Shown here: piece by piece, positions 60,139 through 64,000 of the stretch
Layout of the letters: each line of letters starts with the position of its first letter
How positions within the stretch are numbered: the stretch's first letter is position 1
Assembly (NCBI RefSeq): GCF_000002425.4
Contig: NC_037270.1
Location: forward strand, 31,685-95,684
Origin: Physcomitrium patens
Lineage: Eukaryota; Streptophyta; Bryopsida; Funariales; Funariaceae
Length of the DNA stretch: 64,000 nt
Direction: 5' to 3'
Notes under the pieces: generated by a model
The model's database searches: none
Told to the model about the DNA's origin: nothing
Seen by the model: only the letters and a program-made list of their open reading frames with translations
Program-made: the position numbers and the translations under genes

Positions 60139-61512
60139 TGTCGTATTAAGTGCTTTCCTGCTTGAGAACGCGCTGGGCGTTTGGTTGTAGAAGGTAGTAT
60201 GGAGATTTGCCGATAGTCAAGCAGTCTATCAGTTTTTGACTGCTGGAATATAAACGACTGCAACAATGTACCGCAAATCTATACGGATGCTCTTCGACTG
60301 CTTGTCGAAGTCTTTTTTTTTGCCCCAGCCGATAGGTCTCTAGACGTTACAGAGAACCCCGAACAACCCAAACTGTTAATCTTCAATACCCCTTTGTACT
60401 TACGATCTTGTATCCACTGACTGTCCTGTTAGATTAATCCAATAAATTTCATTTAGTCCGCATACTCAATCCTATAGACACCCCTTTAATCCTTCAATCA
60501 CAGACGTAACTCGATTTTACAAAACAGTCAAGAGTATTCAAACCCACTTCATTTAAAAATCCCGATTCACCATTACAACACTGACTTCAGCAGCGATTGC
60601 CTCAGTCTTCCCAAAACTCTACGAAGAAGAAAAATTCAAATTCTATGTCTTTTCTTCCCCGACCCGAAGCATGTAGCTCCTCTCTCTAATTCCCTTGATC
60701 TTCAAAAAAAACCTCCAATGAAAACCGAACTGGTAACCTTGCAAAAGCTTGAAAACTCGCTCCCCCTCCGATTCCCCAATAAAAAAAAAAAACCTCCCCT
60801 TTCAAAACTATATCCCCCCTAATCTTATCCTCTGAATTTCTTCAATCTTCCGTCTTAGATCCGGAATTGGCTCCCACCTCAAGCTTGGATCCAAAATTGG
60901 CTCTCGCCGTCAAGCTTGGATCCAAAATTGGCTCTCGCCGTCAGAGCTTTCTCCTCCATTTTTACCTTTAAGAAATCCATTTACCGAAAACAACGTTCCC
61001 TGAAACGGCACAGAGAACAGGACAGCCTGAAACAGAATCGAATCCCGTAATCGGGACCACATTGAGTCGCCCGACCAATTCAGGTCCTATATTGGGAAAG
61101 ATGTCCGTAGTAACCCGGATGTTCCCGTAATTGGGTCAAATTGGTCCTCGCGTCAGATTAGCTAAGACCCGTAGTAAGACCTGGATTTCCCGTAATTAGA
61201 CTGGATTGGGTTGACCGGCCAATTCAGGTCTCATATTGGATAAGAGGACCCGGATTGGATTATCGAAATTGGATCCAATTGGCTCCTCAAACCCGTCGTG
61301 TGAATTGGTCCTTCTCTTCCTGCTGACTCCCGTTATTGGAATCAAATGGAGCATTTCAGTATGCCCCGGCTGACTGTAACGGAGTGACTGAACCTGACTA
61401 CTCAGTATTTGTACTGGAGTTGGTCGATGCTCCCAATATTCGAGGTAACTGAATATTAATAAAATTCCCCTTTCTTTTTATTTTCAATGTATACTTGTGT
61501 TACAACACGACA
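60139..61512 (-). repeat. 5' LTR of the inner element
   Basis: 1374 bp, matching 52764-54136 almost base for base. Most differences cluster in the first 200 bases (for example near 60149-60155 and an extra GC near 60171). Confidence 0.92.
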
Positions 61513-64000
61513 ACGCCACTACAAAATGAGGAGTACAATTGTCAAAGATGAAAAAATGTCAAAAAAAATTTCTTTGGCTATAATAGGAACCATACGGTTG
61601 AAATCTTGTACAAATAAAGGTCCTATCTTCTACTTATAATCCTCTCCTTATTTTACAATAGATGTGCATTTATGACTTAATAATCACAAATCCTTTGCCT
61701 TAATAGATTTAAGAACCTCAACTTATTTTTTAGATGAAGAATTTGTTAAAAGCCATAGAATATTATCACTACAAAAAACTAAATTCCTACATATAGAAGT
61801 CATAGATGGCCATCTGTTATCTTTGAGAGATATTACTCATAAAATACTTCCTATAGATGTAACAATAAATGGTTGTAATAATTGCGTAATTTTTAATGTA
61901 ATTAGATCTCCCTCTAATTTGGTCATTTTAACTTTATCATAGCTAGAAAAATATAATCTTTTGATAGATTGGATTTATTATCAACTTAACTTTCTTTAGA
62001 ATATTGTTAAGAGTTTTGTACAAGGCCATGAATCTAATATAGCCAAATCCACACTTATAGGTACAAAAGCTTTCTTGCATGCTATAAAAAAAGGATCACC
62101 TTTTGTTATTTATGCCACATCCATTTTTAATGATGAAAAGATTTCAGGTGGTATTCTAAATCAATATCAAGATTTTTAAGATATTTTGAAGAAAAAAAAT
62201 ATAGATATTCTCTCGGAGCATTGTCCATATGATTGCTCAATCAACTTTGAAGAAAAAATCAGCTACCATTTGGTCCAATCTATAATTTATGACAAAATGA
62301 ATTGACTAATCTCGAGAAGTATATAGACAAGAATTAAGCCAAGAATTTCATACACCATTCAAAATTCCTCGCTAAAGCTCTTGTCTTATTTGTGAAGAAA
62401 AAAAAAATCACTACAAATATTTATAAATTTTGAAGACTCAACAAGATTACTATTAAGAATAGGTATTCTTTATCTTTGATATCTGGACTTTTTGATTAAT
62501 AAAATCAAGCTAAGATCTATAAAAAAATAGATCTATGAAAAGTGTACAATTTTGTCTACATTAAAAAAGATGAATGGAAGACTACATTTTGAACAAAGTA
62601 TGGATACTTTGAATGTAATGTCATGCCTTTTGGACTCACAAATGCACCAACTATATTTCAATATCTTATAAATGATGTTTTTTGTGAATTTTTAGATGAT
62701 TTTATTATCTATTATTTAAATAATATTTTAATCTATTCTAAAAATAGAAAAAAGTATGAAGTTCATGATTTTTTGTATATTATAAAAACTTATAGATGTG
62801 AGATTATATGCCAAGTTAGAAAGTATGTATTATGCACTACTCAAGTTGACTTCTTAGGATATATCATTTCCAACAAAGGACTTATGGTAGATCTGAAGAA
62901 GGTTTAAACTATTATAGATTAGAAGATTCTATAAAGAATAATAGATGTGCAATGCTTTTTGAGCTTTGTCAATTACTATTGGATCTTCATTAAGAATTTT
63001 TCTCAAGTTGTAGTTCCTCTTACATGTCTTAAATGTAAAAAAAAAATTAATTGGAGCAAAGAAATTGAAGCATCGTTTGAAGCCTTGAAGTTGGTATTTA
63101 TTTATGTATCAATCTTGTATTGTGTCAACTTTTTAAAGGCATTTTTTATGAAAATAGATGCATCAAATTTACAATAGGTGCTATTTTGTCCCTAATATGG
63201 AATAACGATAAGTTCTAGAAAATTCTCAATAGTTAAGATTAAATATGAAATCCACAATAAAGAACTTCTTGTAATTATAGATCTTTTCTAGAATGACATC
63301 ATTATCTAGTAGACGCTTTCAATCCAATCACTATATATACAAATCACAAGAACTTCAAATATTTCATATCAACACATATTTTGAATCATTGCTAGACTTG
63401 TTGGAACATGACTTTGTCAAGATTTGGATTCAATATCACTTATTGACTAAAAAAACAACAAGATTTATTTAATGCCTTTTTTAGACTTTTTTAGCTTGCA
63501 TCAAAAGAATGAGATGTATCTTTTAATTGAAAAAGGATAATTTTAATAAAGCTAGAATAATTTCATCTTTGAGCAATGAAATCAACATTAATTATTGATT
63601 CAACTTTCTTCAAGCAAATTCAATCAAATATTTTCATTGATTTTCTTGTTCATGATATCAAAAATACTTCTTCTAAGTCTTATGTTACTTCCAAGTTTGA
63701 GTTCAAAAAAAACCTACTTTATTTTGAAGGGCACCTATATGTTCCATAAGAAGAAGCATGTTTACATATCCTTTAAGCATGTTACGACTTTCCAGCAGTA
63801 AGATATTTATTATTATAACATGACTTTGAAGCTAATATTTAAAGATTTTTGGTGGCCACAAGTGTGGAAGGCTGTAAAAGACTTTGTTCAATCATGTGAT
63901 ATTTGTTTAAGGTCAAAAACTTGTCATTGACTTTATAGACTTCTCTAGCCATTATTTATTCTAGAACAACCATAGTCTTCTGTTTCTATGGATTTTATTA
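61513..64000 (+). pseudogene. pol of the outer chromovirus (continuation)
   Basis: Resumes the gag-protease junction at 61513, then follows the order of the element at 771: protease-like LIDLRTSTYFLDEEF near 61703, RT palm [15 protein letters not shown] from 62623, FLGYIIS near 62850, RNase H near 63130 (MKIDASN), and an integrase zinc-finger region near 63770-63920 with CDICLRSKT. Stops break every segment. It is truncated by the window end before the DDE core. Confidence 0.8.

Larger units (their letters stand above)
52764..61512 (-). mobile_element. Gypsy-order LTR retrotransposon with near-identical LTRs
   Basis: An 8749-bp minus-strand element with long LTRs, gag, protease, RT, RNase H and integrase in gypsy order. 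The LTRs differ at roughly 16 positions by eye over 1.37 kb. The ends carry inverted TGTCGT/ACGACA. Flanking 7-mers ACGACAC (left) and ACGCCAC (right) agree at six of seven positions and may be the target duplication. Protease (DHGSEIN), RT and integrase motifs resemble gypsy elements known from fungi more than typical plant chromoviruses (from memory). No chromodomain is seen. Stops break the ORFs. Confidence 0.9.
51039..64000 (+). mobile_element. Chromovirus copy split by a nested insertion (runs off the end)
   Basis: The 5' LTR is at about 51039-51589 and gag at about 51795-52763. The sequence then stops at the inner element (52764-61512) and resumes at 61513 exactly where the related copy continues after its zinc knuckle (about 1872). 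Protease is near 61690-61940, RT about 62400-62940, RNase H about 63050-63480, and integrase from about 63590 to the window end. Stops are many, and the RT catalytic box reads YLNN instead of YLDD (62718-62729). The 3' LTR lies outside the window. Confidence 0.85.

Overview
The window looks like nuclear DNA of a land plant, most likely a bryophyte such as a moss (inference). Three intron-rich genes of ordinary base composition sit in very AT-rich DNA filled with decayed LTR retrotransposons. Exon structures and protein similarity point to plants: a MAP kinase kinase with the plant-specific C-terminal NTF2-like domain, an ANP/NPK1-type MAPKKK, and a plant-type NOL10/Enp2 ribosome-biogenesis protein. 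Nothing prokaryotic is present. Gene models were assembled by hand from splice sites and remembered family sequences, so exon edges are predictions; all reading frames close exactly.

Layout. 1-6547: AT-rich DNA and a decayed Ty3/gypsy chromovirus with two LTRs. 6548-9118: AT-rich spacer, then the GC-richer upstream region of the MKK3-like gene (9119-15289, + strand, 10 exons, 519 aa). 15290-22765: 3' flank, AT-rich DNA and a minus-strand chromovirus remnant (about 18.4-20.35 kb). 22766-32629: a near-perfect inverted repeat with arms of 4672 bp and a 520-bp spacer, carrying two identical convergent copies of the MAPKKK gene. 32630-34347: spacer. 34348-40978 (- strand): NOL10/Enp2 homologue, 16 exons, 726 aa, followed by a 100-N gap just upstream of its start. 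41107-51038: AT-rich DNA, a solo LTR and a decayed gypsy element. 51039-64000: a nested pair, in which an 8749-bp minus-strand gypsy element with nearly identical 1.37-kb LTRs has inserted into the gag of an older chromovirus that runs off the window end.

How it fits together. MKK3 and the ANP-type MAPKKK both belong to plant MAPK cascades, but ANPs are known to act through MKK6-type kinases in cytokinesis, so their closeness is probably chance. NOL10 is a housekeeping nucleolar protein. The most unusual structure is the palindromic MAPKKK pair: identical proteins, only two base differences noticed in the compared parts of the arms, and convergent orientation that could give double-stranded RNA. 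The second point of interest is the inner LTR element, whose LTRs look young although its ORFs are broken by C-to-T-type stop codons, and whose pol resembles fungal-type gypsy elements.
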